A stretch of 64,000 bases of DNA from NCBI GenBank assembly GCA_964420925.1, contig CAYQVB010000022.1, positions 1 through 64,000 on the forward strand, read 5' to 3'. The stretch's first letter is position 1. Every line of letters starts with the position of its first letter. Made by a program: the position numbers and the translations under genes. The DNA comes from JAJEAD01 sp964420925 (GTDB lineage: Bacteria > Pseudomonadota > Gammaproteobacteria > HK1). Positions 1 through 8,180 of the stretch are shown here, piece by piece. The notes beneath the pieces were generated by a model, which was given only the letters and a program-made list of their open reading frames with translations, was not told the DNA's origin and searched no databases.

Positions 1-66
1 CGCCCCGAGCAGCCGGGGGCCGGCGCCGAGCGGCAGCAGCCAGAGCCAGGGGGTGCGCGTCCTCAT
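1..66 (-). CDS. possible start of a leftward gene, hydrophobic N-terminus (partial)
   Basis: Read on the minus strand, an ATG at 66 opens a frame to the window edge with 22 codons. They encode a short basic start followed by a Trp/Leu-rich hydrophobic stretch (TPWLWLLPLGAG). That would suit a signal peptide or a first membrane helix, as in ABC permeases. No strong ribosome binding site is visible and the rest lies outside the window, so this is only a possible divergent neighbour of folE. Confidence 0.25.
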   Translation of the reverse strand, partial: MRTRTPWLWLLPLGAGPRLLGA

Positions 67-165
67 GCGAGCGCTACCCGTTCGCGCGGCTAGTACCGCC
101 TGCGGTATTCCGGATCGGCGCAGGGGCGGGGTCGGGTCGGCGGCTTCGTCATCGCCTGTCTCAAC

Positions 166-198
166 TTGCAAGGCATATAAGTCATGTTATAACATTTC
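166..198 (+). promoter_or_regulatory. folE promoter with Zur-like operator
   Basis: A sigma70-type promoter is visible: TTGCAA at 166-171, a 16-base spacer and TATAAC at 188-193. The -10 hexamer sits inside a perfect 12-base palindrome, ATGTTATAACAT (184-195), followed by TTC. The right half, TATAACATTTC, matches the half-site of the proteobacterial Zur box exactly; the left half matches at about 6 of 11 positions. Overlap with the -10 would suit repression. Control by the zinc repressor Zur is an inference from the motif. Confidence 0.55.
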
Positions 199-243
199 TT
201 TCACTTTCGCAAGGGAGCCGCTATCTGGGGCGGCCCGACATCG

Positions 244-912
244 ATGAAAAGCCGGGATATGGACGCCGCAGTTTTTGAGGATCGGACGTCGACGCCATCG
301 CGCACCGGGTCGGAGCCACGCCGTCGGCCGAGCCGCTCTGGGGCCGAGGCCGCCGTTCGCACGCTGATCGAGTGGGCCGGGGACGATCCCGACCGGGAGG
401 GGCTGAAGGGAACGCCCGAGCGTGTCGTGCGGGCCTACGAGGAATTCTTCGCCGGATACGCCGAAGACCCGGTCGCCTTGCTGGCCACGACGTTCGAGAA
501 GACTGCCGTCTATGACGAGATGATCGTCTTGCGCGATATTCGCCTCGAATCCCACTGCGAGCACCACATCGTTCCTATCTTGGGAATAGCACATGTCGGG
601 TATTTGCCGGCGGAACGGATCGTGGGCATCTCAAAGCTCGCGCGCCTTGTCGAGGTCTTCGCGAAACGGATGCAGATCCAGGAAGCGTTGACATCGCAGA
701 TCGCGGACACGATCCATGAAGTGCTCGAGCCACGTGGCGTCGGCGTGGTCATCGAGGCGGCGCACCAGTGCATGACCACGCGCGGTATCCGCAAGCCGGG
801 GGTCACTCTGGTAACCAGCCGTATGCTCGGCTGCTTCCGCGACGACCCGGCGACTCGGCGGGAGTTTTTGTCGATGATCGGCGCCCGGGGAAGCGCGCCG
901 CACGAAGGTTGA
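244..912 (+). CDS. folE: GTP cyclohydrolase I (type IA)
   Basis: Cytosolic enzyme converting GTP to 7,8-dihydroneopterin triphosphate, the first step of folate/pterin synthesis. The 222-residue protein has a 35-residue low-complexity N-terminal extension and then the full FolE core: DREGLKGTPERVVRAYEEFF near 50-69, the zinc ligands C105 and H108 in SHCEHH, and C176 in AHQCMTTRG, equivalent to Cys110, His113 and Cys181 of the E. coli enzyme. It is therefore the zinc-dependent type, not FolE2. It stands alone; the next gene is convergent. The palindrome over its promoter suggests zinc-responsive expression, so it may be a second, stress-induced folE copy; this needs the rest of the genome. Confidence 0.95.
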   Translation: MKSRDMDAAVFEDRTSTPSRTGSEPRRRPSRSGAEAAVRTLIEWAGDDPDREGLKGTPERVVRAYEEFFAGYAEDPVALLATTFEKTAVYDEMIVLRDIRLESHCEHHIVPILGIAHVGYLPAERIVGISKLARLVEVFAKRMQIQEALTSQIADTIHEVLEPRGVGVVIEAAHQCMTTRGIRKPGVTLVTSRMLGCFRDDPATRREFLSMIGARGSAPHEG

Positions 913-1077
913 ACACCTCGCCCCAACGGGTTCGGCGGCATTCGCCTCCGCATGACGGTCGAATACGTCGAAGAGGGCCTTACCTCGGTTCACCCAGCGA
1001 AGGCGCCGACACCGCCACTGTTCAGTTGCCTGTGCACGATGTCAACGCTTCCTGGATCTGCATCCGCTTCAAATGCG

Positions 1078-2529
1078 TCACGATGGATAAATTTCTTGAC
1101 GCAGGACTCCGGCAATCGAGGCCACCACGGGACCGAAGGCCTTATGCTGCGATATGTCGGACTCGATCTCCCGGATTGCCGTCTCGAGACCGGCCAATCG
1201 CGGCGGAACGGGCCGGTCGGTGACGTCGAGGGCGCGCAAGGCGATCGGCACAAGACTGGCAAGCGCCATGTCGAGACACCGGCCGGTGCGGTCCTGCTTG
1301 GACCACGCCAGGAACACGGGACTGGCAACGTCATTCTGACCGAAACCGCCGGATTCACTGCCGGGAAGCAACGTGGACTGGGCGTAGAGACGGGCTTCCT
1401 CTTCGTATCCGGTCTGGGCCATCGGCACATATCCCATATAAGCGCGACGGTTGTCGCCGCCGGCTTCGGCAGAGTCGAGCTGATCGGGAAGCAGCGAGAT
1501 GGTGCCGTCCAGGAGTTTCGCACCCTGGCGTTCGGTAAGAACACAGAGATTGGCGCACGCGGCGGTCAAGGCGTCTAGAGCTAGTACCGCATGGGGATTG
1601 TGATACCCACCGTTTGAAATGAAACAACCGAAGGGATGGTTGTCGTCGACAACATCGATCCATACCGGGTTGTCCGTTACGGCCTGGAGCGACTCGGCTG
1701 CGACTTCGGCGGCCATGGTCGCTGCCCGTCTGGCCTGGCCCAGAATCCGCGGTACGATGCGATAGCTGACAGGCGCCTGATAGGGGCGCCGTTCCCCGCC
1801 GTGACCGTTGCCCACCAGTTCGCGAAGACGCCGAAGCGCCCAACCGTCATGGGGGTTGTTCCAGTAGCCGTCCAGCGCAGGATCAAGATGGCTCAAAGGC
1901 GCGTTGAAGGCCTCGAAGGACAGCGCGAAGATTTGCGCCGCCAGATCGAAGCGCCGTTCGGCGACGAGCGCGGCATCGGTGACCAAGCCCGTGGCCGACG
2001 GCGATCCGTTGATCAGGCACAGCACGTCCTTGGCCGCCGGCTTCATCCTTTCCGCCAGTCCCGTGAACAAGTGACTCAGCGACAAGATCTCGCCCGCTCC
2101 ACCCTGACCCTGCACCGGGACCGCCGGCAACCTGTCGTCGTCCAGCATGGCGGCAACGCCCTGCGCGATCTCAGGCGATATCGCGGCATGGCCTTCGACG
2201 AAGTTGGTCAGCCGCGCGAGGACGATGGCGCGTACGACGCGTTCCGGTAAGGACTCGCCCGAGCACACGGCGATGCGTGCCGGCGACATGCTCGCCCACT
2301 GTTCGCGCTCCTCGGGCGTGAGCTTCTTCCGGGCGAACTGACCGAAACCCGTTGTCACGCCATAAATCGTGACCTCCGGGTCACGGTCGAGAATGCATGC
2401 CAGCCTATGCCGACCCTGTTGCATCGCCGCGAGAGCCCTGGCGCCGAGCTGGACGCCTTCGCCGTCCCAAGCCACCCGCCTGGCGGTTTCGAGCGTGAAA
2501 TCGGACCGGGTTTCTACGAGTACCGTCAT
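1078..2529 (-). CDS. aromatic amino acid lyase-family protein lacking the MIO triad (hutH position)
   Basis: A 483-residue protein of the histidine/phenylalanine ammonia-lyase superfamily, last gene of the leftward hutI-hutU run, 160 bases after hutU. Family landmarks are present: YGVTTGFG with Y56, VPVQG at 137-141, NG at 174-175, TDNP near 286 and SNGGYH near 305. Where histidine ammonia-lyases have G-A-S-G-D, this protein has G-A-G-E (about 144-147), so the Ser needed to form the MIO cofactor is absent. The QDxYS motif is QAPVSY and QEDH is QNDV, so other catalytic residues also differ. Ergothionase is a known MIO-free member that eliminates trimethylamine. A betaine lyase acting on ergothioneine or hercynine is therefore more likely than a classical HutH, but the substrate is an inference. 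Confidence 0.85.
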   Translation of the reverse strand: MTVLVETRSDFTLETARRVAWDGEGVQLGARALAAMQQGRHRLACILDRDPEVTIYGVTTGFGQFARKKLTPEEREQWASMSPARIAVCSGESLPERVVRAIVLARLTNFVEGHAAISPEIAQGVAAMLDDDRLPAVPVQGQGGAGEILSLSHLFTGLAERMKPAAKDVLCLINGSPSATGLVTDAALVAERRFDLAAQIFALSFEAFNAPLSHLDPALDGYWNNPHDGWALRRLRELVGNGHGGERRPYQAPVSYRIVPRILGQARRAATMAAEVAAESLQAVTDNPVWIDVVDDNHPFGCFISNGGYHNPHAVLALDALTAACANLCVLTERQGAKLLDGTISLLPDQLDSAEAGGDNRRAYMGYVPMAQTGYEEEARLYAQSTLLPGSESGGFGQNDVASPVFLAWSKQDRTGRCLDMALASLVPIALRALDVTDRPVPPRLAGLETAIREIESDISQHKAFGPVVASIAGVLRQEIYPS

Positions 2530-2689
2530 GATCCGGTGCCCTACCTGGCAAAGCGCAAGAAATCGGCCGGCATGCCGGCTTGACGCCGAGACCCCGGCTC
2601 AGGAATCGATTTCTTGTGAGTCACGAGGGTCAGATTTGACGCGATGGCAGGGGCGCATTGACAAGCTCGGGAAATCGCCGTGCCAACCA

Positions 2690-4360
2690 TCAGCCTAGAA
2701 TTCCCGGCAGATCGAGTTCGTACTCCCGGGCGCAGTCGATAGCGATCTCGTATCCGGCATCTGCGTGACGCATGACACCGGTCGCCGGATCGTTCCACAG
2801 CACTCGCTCGATTCGACGGTCCGCCTCCTGGGTGCCGTCACAGCAGATCACCATACCCGCATGCTGCGAATAACCCATGCCGACCCCACCCCCATGATGA
2901 ATTGACACCCAGGTCGCCCCCGACGCGCAGTTCAGCAGTGCGTTCAGGAACGGCCAATCGGATACCGCATCCGATCCATCCTTCATGGCTTCGGTTTCGC
3001 GGTTCGGTGACGCGACCGACCCGGCATCGAGATGATCACGTCCAATGACGATCGGGGCCTGCAGCTCCCCGTTCCTCACCATCTCGTTGAACGCCAGGCC
3101 GAGGCGGTGCCGCTGTCCGAGGCCCACCCAGCAGATTCGTGCCGGCAGTCCCTGGAAGCTGATGCGTTCCCGCGCCATGTCGAACCAGTTGTGCAGGTGT
3201 TCATCCTCCGGGATGAGCTCCTTCACCTTCTCGTCAGTGCGGTATATGTCCTCCGGCTCGCCCGACAGCGCGCACCAGCGGAATGGTCCGATGCCCCGGC
3301 AGAACAGAGGTCGGATGTAGGCCGGCACGAACCCCGGGAAGGCGAACGCGCTCTCGAGTCCTTCTTCCTTGGCCACTTGGCGAATGTTGTTGCCGTAGTC
3401 GAGCGTCGGAATGCCCGCGTCCCAGAACTCGACCATGGCCGCGACGTGCTCCTTCATCGACGCCCGCGCGGAGAACTCCACCGACGCAGGGTCGCGCTCG
3501 CGGCGCTCGCGCCACTCGCCGAGCGACCAGCCTTTGGGCAGGTAGCCGTTGATCGGATCGTGGGCCGAGGTCTGATCGGTCACGATGTCCGGCCTCAGCC
3601 CGCGTCGCGCAAGCTCGGGGAAGATCTCTGCCGCGTTACCGAGCAAGCCCACGGAGCGCGCCTCCCCGACCCCGGTCCAGCGCTCAATCATCTCCAGCGC
3701 CTCGTCGAGGTCGGTCGTGTGCTCGTCCAGGTAGCGGGTTCGCAGCCGGAACTCTATGCGGCTCGGATCGCATTCGACAACGAGGCATGACGCTCCTGCC
3801 ATCGCCGCCGCGAGCGGCTGAGCGCCGCCCATGCCGCCGAGGCCCGCGGTGAGAATCCAGCGCCCCCGGAGATCGCCCCCGTAGTGCTGGCGACCGGCTT
3901 CCACGAAGGTTTCGTAGGTACCCTGCACAATTCCCTGCGAACCGATGTAGATCCACGAGCCCGCCGTCATTTGCCCGTACATCATCAGTCCCTTGCGATC
4001 GAGCTCGCGAAAATGCGACCAGTCGGCCCAGTGCGGGACGATGTTCGAGTTGGCGATGAGCACCCGCGGGGCGTCCGCATGTGTGCGAAATACGCCGACA
4101 GGTTTGCCGGACTGGACGAGCAGGGTCTGGTCGGCCTCCAGCGAACGCAGGCTCGCAACGATACGGTCGAAATCGTCCCACGTGCGTACGGCGCGACCGA
4201 TGCCGCCATAGACCACCAGGTCTTGAGGGTTCTCGGCCACGTCGGGGTGCAGATTGTTCATGAGCATGCGTAGCGGTGCCTCGGTCAACCAGGACCTCGC
4301 GGTAATGTCGGGCCCGGTTGGCGGGAAGACCTCGCGCCGGTTGCGCTGGGGAGCGGTCAT
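2690..4360 (-). CDS. hutU: urocanate hydratase
   Basis: Urocanase hydrates urocanate to 4-imidazolone-5-propionate using tightly bound NAD+. The 556-residue length is normal and the sequence is near canonical throughout, including SQGIVQGTYETF, TDQTSAHDPINGYLP, YGNNIRQ, ARICWVGLGQRHR and HHGGGVGMGYSQHAGM. The start codon overlaps the hutI stop by 4 bases (ATGA), so the two are translationally coupled. A role on thiourocanate, a related substrate in ergothioneine breakdown, cannot be excluded from sequence given the odd lyase downstream, but classical urocanase is the simplest reading. Confidence 0.97.
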   Translation of the reverse strand: MTAPQRNRREVFPPTGPDITARSWLTEAPLRMLMNNLHPDVAENPQDLVVYGGIGRAVRTWDDFDRIVASLRSLEADQTLLVQSGKPVGVFRTHADAPRVLIANSNIVPHWADWSHFRELDRKGLMMYGQMTAGSWIYIGSQGIVQGTYETFVEAGRQHYGGDLRGRWILTAGLGGMGGAQPLAAAMAGASCLVVECDPSRIEFRLRTRYLDEHTTDLDEALEMIERWTGVGEARSVGLLGNAAEIFPELARRGLRPDIVTDQTSAHDPINGYLPKGWSLGEWRERRERDPASVEFSARASMKEHVAAMVEFWDAGIPTLDYGNNIRQVAKEEGLESAFAFPGFVPAYIRPLFCRGIGPFRWCALSGEPEDIYRTDEKVKELIPEDEHLHNWFDMARERISFQGLPARICWVGLGQRHRLGLAFNEMVRNGELQAPIVIGRDHLDAGSVASPNRETEAMKDGSDAVSDWPFLNALLNCASGATWVSIHHGGGVGMGYSQHAGMVICCDGTQEADRRIERVLWNDPATGVMRHADAGYEIAIDCAREYELDLPGILG

Positions 4361-5592
4361 CGAGAGTCCTCGTTACGCCCCTCCGGCAGACCGTAGAGGC
4401 GCCGCACGAGCGGATTGAACCCGATGCGGTAGGCGATTTCGGCCGGTGAATCGACGTCCCACACCGCGATGTCGGCGCGCTTGCCCGTTTCCAATGTGCC
4501 GCACTCGGCCGCCATTCCGAGAGCGCGGGCAGCCTCCCGGGTCACCCCGGCCAACGCCTCCTCGGGTGTCAGCCCGAACAACGTACAGGCCATGTTGACG
4601 GCCAGCAGGAGCGATGCGAGCGGCGAGGACCCGGGGTTGCAATCCGTGGCGATCGCCATCGGGACCCGAGCGTCGCGCAGCGCCTGGACCGGTGGCACCT
4701 TCGTCTCGCGAAGAAAATAGAAGGCGCCCGGAAGGAGCACCGCGACGGTCCCGGCATCGGCGAGCGCAGCAACGTCCCGGAGATCGAGATGCTCCAAATG
4801 GTCTGCGGATAACGCGCCGTAACCTGCCGCGAGCCGCGCGCCCCCCAGATTGGAGAGCTGTTCGGCGTGGATCTTTATGGCCAGGTCCAGCTCACGTGCC
4901 GTGTCGAACACCTTGGCGACCTGAGCCGGAGAGAACGCGATCGATTCACAGAACGCGTCGACCGCGTCGACAAGCCCGTCTGCCGCAAGCGCAGGCAGTA
5001 CCTCCCCAGCGACGAAGTCGATGTAGGCATCCGAACGACTCTTGTACTCCGGTGGCAGTGCGTGCGCGCCGAGATATGTCGTCCTGACGGTGACGTCGCG
5101 TAGCTCGCCGATGCGCCTTGCCACCCGCAGCATCCGTCGTTCGGTGGCGACATCCAGGCCGTAGCCTGACTTCACTTCGAGGGTGGCGACCCCCTCCGCG
5201 ATCAGCGCATCAACCCGCGGCAGAGCCGAGTCAAGCAAGTCGTCTTCAGATGCTTGCCGTGTTGCGCATACGGTGGACCGTATGCCGCCGCCTGTCCGCG
5301 CGATCTCCTCGTAGCTTGCGCCGGTCAGGCGCATCTCGAACTCACGAACCCGATGGCCGCCAAATACGATGTGGGTATGACAATCGATGAGAGCCGGAGT
5401 CGCTAGGCGTCCGCCAAGGTCGACGAGCGGCCAGGACGCGTATTTCGCAGGGAGCGCGCCCCACGGTCCCACCCACCGGATGCGTCCGGCCTCTGCCGCG
5501 AGGGCTCCGCGGTCGATCAGGCCATACGGTAGGCCGGGCGCAAAGGTCGCGAAACGCGCGTTTGCGAGTACGCTCTGTGTGCCGTCGGTCAG
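4357..5592 (-). CDS. hutI: imidazolonepropionase, probably using a CTG start
   Basis: Metal-dependent amidohydrolase opening 4-imidazolone-5-propionate to N-formimidoylglutamate. Metal-site motifs are present: CHTHIVFGG, KIHAEQLSN, ADHLEHL and ATDCNPGS. The first ATG/GTG-type start (GTG at 5472) would remove about 40 residues that are conserved in HutI. The open frame continues upstream with typical HutI N-terminal sequence (VLANARFATFAPGLPYGLID). The only well-placed initiation site is a CTG at 5590-5592, preceded by GAGGAG with a 6-base spacer, which gives 411 residues, the usual length. I therefore place the start there. The gene faces hutF across a short control region and overlaps hutU at its 3' end. 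Confidence 0.93.
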   Translation of the reverse strand: MTDGTQSVLANARFATFAPGLPYGLIDRGALAAEAGRIRWVGPWGALPAKYASWPLVDLGGRLATPALIDCHTHIVFGGHRVREFEMRLTGASYEEIARTGGGIRSTVCATRQASEDDLLDSALPRVDALIAEGVATLEVKSGYGLDVATERRMLRVARRIGELRDVTVRTTYLGAHALPPEYKSRSDAYIDFVAGEVLPALAADGLVDAVDAFCESIAFSPAQVAKVFDTARELDLAIKIHAEQLSNLGGARLAAGYGALSADHLEHLDLRDVAALADAGTVAVLLPGAFYFLRETKVPPVQALRDARVPMAIATDCNPGSSPLASLLLAVNMACTLFGLTPEEALAGVTREAARALGMAAECGTLETGKRADIAVWDVDSPAEIAYRIGFNPLVRRLYGLPEGRNEDSR

Positions 5593-5662
5593 GGCCGGCT
5601 CCTCAGTGTATGCGGATGTTTGATATCCCGCTGAGTGTGCATTATGACTAGTTTTTATATAT

Positions 5663-5676
5663 TATATCTAGACATA
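5663..5676. promoter_or_regulatory. candidate HutC operator in the hutI/hutF divergent control region
   Basis: The 108 bases between hutI and hutF are AT-rich at their hutF-proximal end. They contain TATATCTAGACATA, a near-perfect palindrome with one asymmetric pair. Its core ATCTAGAC matches 7 of 8 positions of the GT-N-TA-N-AC operator consensus of HutC-subfamily GntR repressors. A hutC gene lies just downstream of hutF. Binding by that protein is inferred. Confidence 0.5.
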
Positions 5677-5700
5677 TTTTTTTAGAAAGACCTGTCCCGG

Positions 5701-7080
5701 ATGAATTCAACTTCACTCTTCGCGCCCCGCGCGCTCCTCCGTGACGGCTGGGCGTCCGACGTACGGGTCACTATCGCCGCGGACGGGCGTATCCGCGGCG
5801 TGGAACGCGACGTGAAGCCGCGGTCCGAAGACCGCTGTCTCACCGACCGTGTTCTCCTTCCGGCGCCTGCGAACGTTCACAGTCACGCGTTCCAACGCGC
5901 CCTGGCGGGCCGCACGCAGCGGCGCGGACCAGGGGAAGACGACTTCTGGAGTTGGCGGCGCCTCTTGTACCGATTCCTGGAAGGACTGACGCCGGAGATG
6001 ATCGGCGCCATCACCGCCCAGGCGCAGCTCGAGATGTGCGAGGCGGGGTACGCGGCGGTCGCCGAGTTCCACTACCTGCATCACGCTCCGGGCGGTCGGG
6101 CCTATGCAAACCCGGCCGAAATCTCGGAACGCATCATGGAGGCGGCGCAAGCGACGGGCATCGGCCTGTCCCTGCTTCCCGTAATCTACTCCACGGGTGG
6201 GGCCGACGGAGGGCCACCTGCCGGTGTGCAACTGCGTTTTGCATGCGATGCCGAGAAGTACGATCTGCTCTGGCGGTCGGCGGCGAGTTCCCTCGGCCGG
6301 GGCCCTACGGATTGGCGTATCGGAATCGCACCCCACTCGCTGCGCGCCGTGCCCCGCGACATCCTCGCTGAAGTGCTTGCTGCCCACTCGAAAGGTCCGG
6401 TGCATATGCACATTGCCGAGCAGATCGCCGAAGTGGAGGAAATCGAGAGCGCTTGGAGCGTGTCACCGATCACTTGGTTGCTCGATCATCATGCCGTCGA
6501 CGAGCGCTGGTGCCTCGTACATGCAACCCACGCAAACGAAGCGGAGTGCGCCAATTTGGCAAAGAGCGGCGCTGTCGTCGGACTGTGCCCGATCACTGAG
6601 GCGGACCTCGGTGACGGTGTGTTTCCTGGCGAGCCGTTTCTCACCGCCGGAGGACGCTTCGGCGTCGGCACTGACTCGAATGTGCGCATCACGCTTTCCG
6701 GCGAGCTGAACCTGCTCGAGTACAGTCAACGTCTCGCGATGCGTCGACGCAATGTAGTCTCGAGAGCGGGCGAATCCTCCGGAAAGGCGATCTTTGACGC
6801 CGTACTTGCAGGGGGCGCCTTGGCACTCGGGCGCCGATCCGGTGCGATCGAATCGGGATACCTTGCGGACCTCCTCACATTGGACGCAACGACCCTGGAG
6901 CTCCACGGCCTCGACGGAGACGAGTTGCTCGATGGCTGGATCTTCTCGGCGCAGGGGTCGTTGGTCGGCGAGGTATGGAGCGCCGGCCGGCAGACGGTCG
7001 AACACGGGCGTCACTTTGCCCGCGAGGTCATTTCCTCTCGTTATCGCGACGCGATGGACGCGTTGATCGCGACCTTGTGA
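5701..7080 (+). CDS. hutF: formimidoylglutamate deiminase
   Basis: HutF hydrolyses N-formimidoyl-L-glutamate to N-formylglutamate and ammonia, the branch of histidine degradation that needs HutG afterwards. The 459-residue protein has the expected amidohydrolase metal motifs: NVHSHAFQRALAG near 58-70, HMHIAEQIAEVEE, LVHATH and GTDSNVR. It is transcribed away from hutI. No hutG (formylglutamate deformylase) is in the window. The ribosome binding site is weak (GAAAGA), but the N-terminus aligns with the family from this ATG. Confidence 0.96.
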   Translation: MNSTSLFAPRALLRDGWASDVRVTIAADGRIRGVERDVKPRSEDRCLTDRVLLPAPANVHSHAFQRALAGRTQRRGPGEDDFWSWRRLLYRFLEGLTPEMIGAITAQAQLEMCEAGYAAVAEFHYLHHAPGGRAYANPAEISERIMEAAQATGIGLSLLPVIYSTGGADGGPPAGVQLRFACDAEKYDLLWRSAASSLGRGPTDWRIGIAPHSLRAVPRDILAEVLAAHSKGPVHMHIAEQIAEVEEIESAWSVSPITWLLDHHAVDERWCLVHATHANEAECANLAKSGAVVGLCPITEADLGDGVFPGEPFLTAGGRFGVGTDSNVRITLSGELNLLEYSQRLAMRRRNVVSRAGESSGKAIFDAVLAGGALALGRRSGAIESGYLADLLTLDATTLELHGLDGDELLDGWIFSAQGSLVGEVWSAGRQTVEHGRHFAREVISSRYRDAMDALIATL

Positions 7081-7201
7081 GAACATGCGGGGATGATGGC
7101 GGTTCGGGCCGCGTGTATGCCACTGTCTTTCCCGGAAGCACAGTCGGAGCAGCAGATCGCGCGCGCGCCTGACACGAACGAGAACACGCCTTGCGGCAAC
7201 G

Positions 7202-7227
7202 GGACCCCGTTCCTAGGGAACGGGTCC
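7202..7227. terminator. strong hairpin between hutF and hutC
   Basis: GGACCCCGTTCC, a short TA loop and GGAACGGGTCC form an 11-pair stem with one bulged C, 122 bases after the hutF stop. No U-tract follows on either strand, so it may be an mRNA-stabilising or Rho-linked 3' structure rather than a classical intrinsic terminator. Confidence 0.4.
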
Positions 7228-7363
7228 ACGGTCTCCTCTCCTCGGTGTCGGGTGCCATAAGAGTGTCCCGGCTCCGGTTGGCACCCCGCTTCCTACCACG
7301 GAGACAGGTGATTGAATCGCCATCGCACTCAGGTCAATCTCAGCAGTTCATGGAACCTCGCCA

Positions 7364-8095
7364 ATGAACACTCGCGGCTCTTACTTGGAGATCAAGCATC
7401 ACGTTCTCGGCAAGATACGTGCCGGTGACTGGCCTCCCGGCACATTGATTCCCAAGGAACGGGAGTTGGCCGACGCGTTCGGGTGCGCGAGGATGACGGT
7501 GCATCGCGCGCTGCGGGAGCTGGCCGAAGAGGGAGTGGTGGAGCGCCGCCGTCGTTCCGGCACACGAGTCGCGTTGCAGACCACTCGCAGCGCGTTGTTC
7601 GAGATCCCGCGCGTTGACCATGAAATCGAACGCCAGGGTGCAATCTACCGCTACCAGCGGATCTCCCGCAGGATCGTCCGTCCGAGCGACGCCGTGGGCA
7701 GACACCTGGGTATCCCGAATACGCGAGAGGCGCTTCGAGTTGATTGTCTGCACTTCGCCTCCGATGTTCCGTTCCAACTAGAGGAGCGGTGGATCAATCT
7801 AGAAGTGGTGCCTGATGCGCGATCGGAGTCGTTCCGCGATATGCCTCCCAATATCTGGCTGCTCGAGCGAAAGCCGTGGTCCGAGGTAGAGCACGTGATC
7901 AGCGCCGCTGTGGCGTCTGTACGGGATGCCAAACGGCTGGAAATGGACGCCGGAGATGCCCTTCTGATAGTGGAACGGCGAACGTGGATTGACGCCCGCG
8001 TGATCACCTATGTGCGCATGCTGCACCCAGGTCGTTTCTATCGTTTGCGCGCAGGTGCCTATCCAGCACCGGGGACGTCAATCTTGGCAACCTAG
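7364..8095 (+). CDS. hutC: GntR-family histidine utilization repressor
   Basis: A 243-residue transcription factor with an N-terminal winged helix-turn-helix (IRAGDWPPGTLIPKERELAD, then ARMTVHRALRELAEEGVVER, about 18-66) and a C-terminal UTRA ligand domain (PNTREALRVDCLHFASDVPF, then EERWINLEVVPD). This is the HutC layout; HutC proteins are released from DNA by urocanate. It follows hutF in the same direction after 283 bases, so it may have its own promoter. The short family-typical C-terminus is complete. It is the likely regulator of the hutI/hutF control region. If the lyase of this cluster makes urocanate from a betaine, the same inducer would work. Confidence 0.9.
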   Translation: MNTRGSYLEIKHHVLGKIRAGDWPPGTLIPKERELADAFGCARMTVHRALRELAEEGVVERRRRSGTRVALQTTRSALFEIPRVDHEIERQGAIYRYQRISRRIVRPSDAVGRHLGIPNTREALRVDCLHFASDVPFQLEERWINLEVVPDARSESFRDMPPNIWLLERKPWSEVEHVISAAVASVRDAKRLEMDAGDALLIVERRTWIDARVITYVRMLHPGRFYRLRAGAYPAPGTSILAT

Positions 8096-8180
8096 ATGGT
8101 TGCAGCGCCACATGAGACGTTTCTGAGCGAGTCATGAGTGAACTCTTTGCGCACCAAATGATCACGATACTGGACCCGCT

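Noticed and set aside
1078..2529. Annotating the lyase simply as HutH, or firmly as ergothionase
   Set aside because: The missing MIO serine argues against HutH, but I cannot confirm the ergothionase residues without an alignment, so only the family is claimed.
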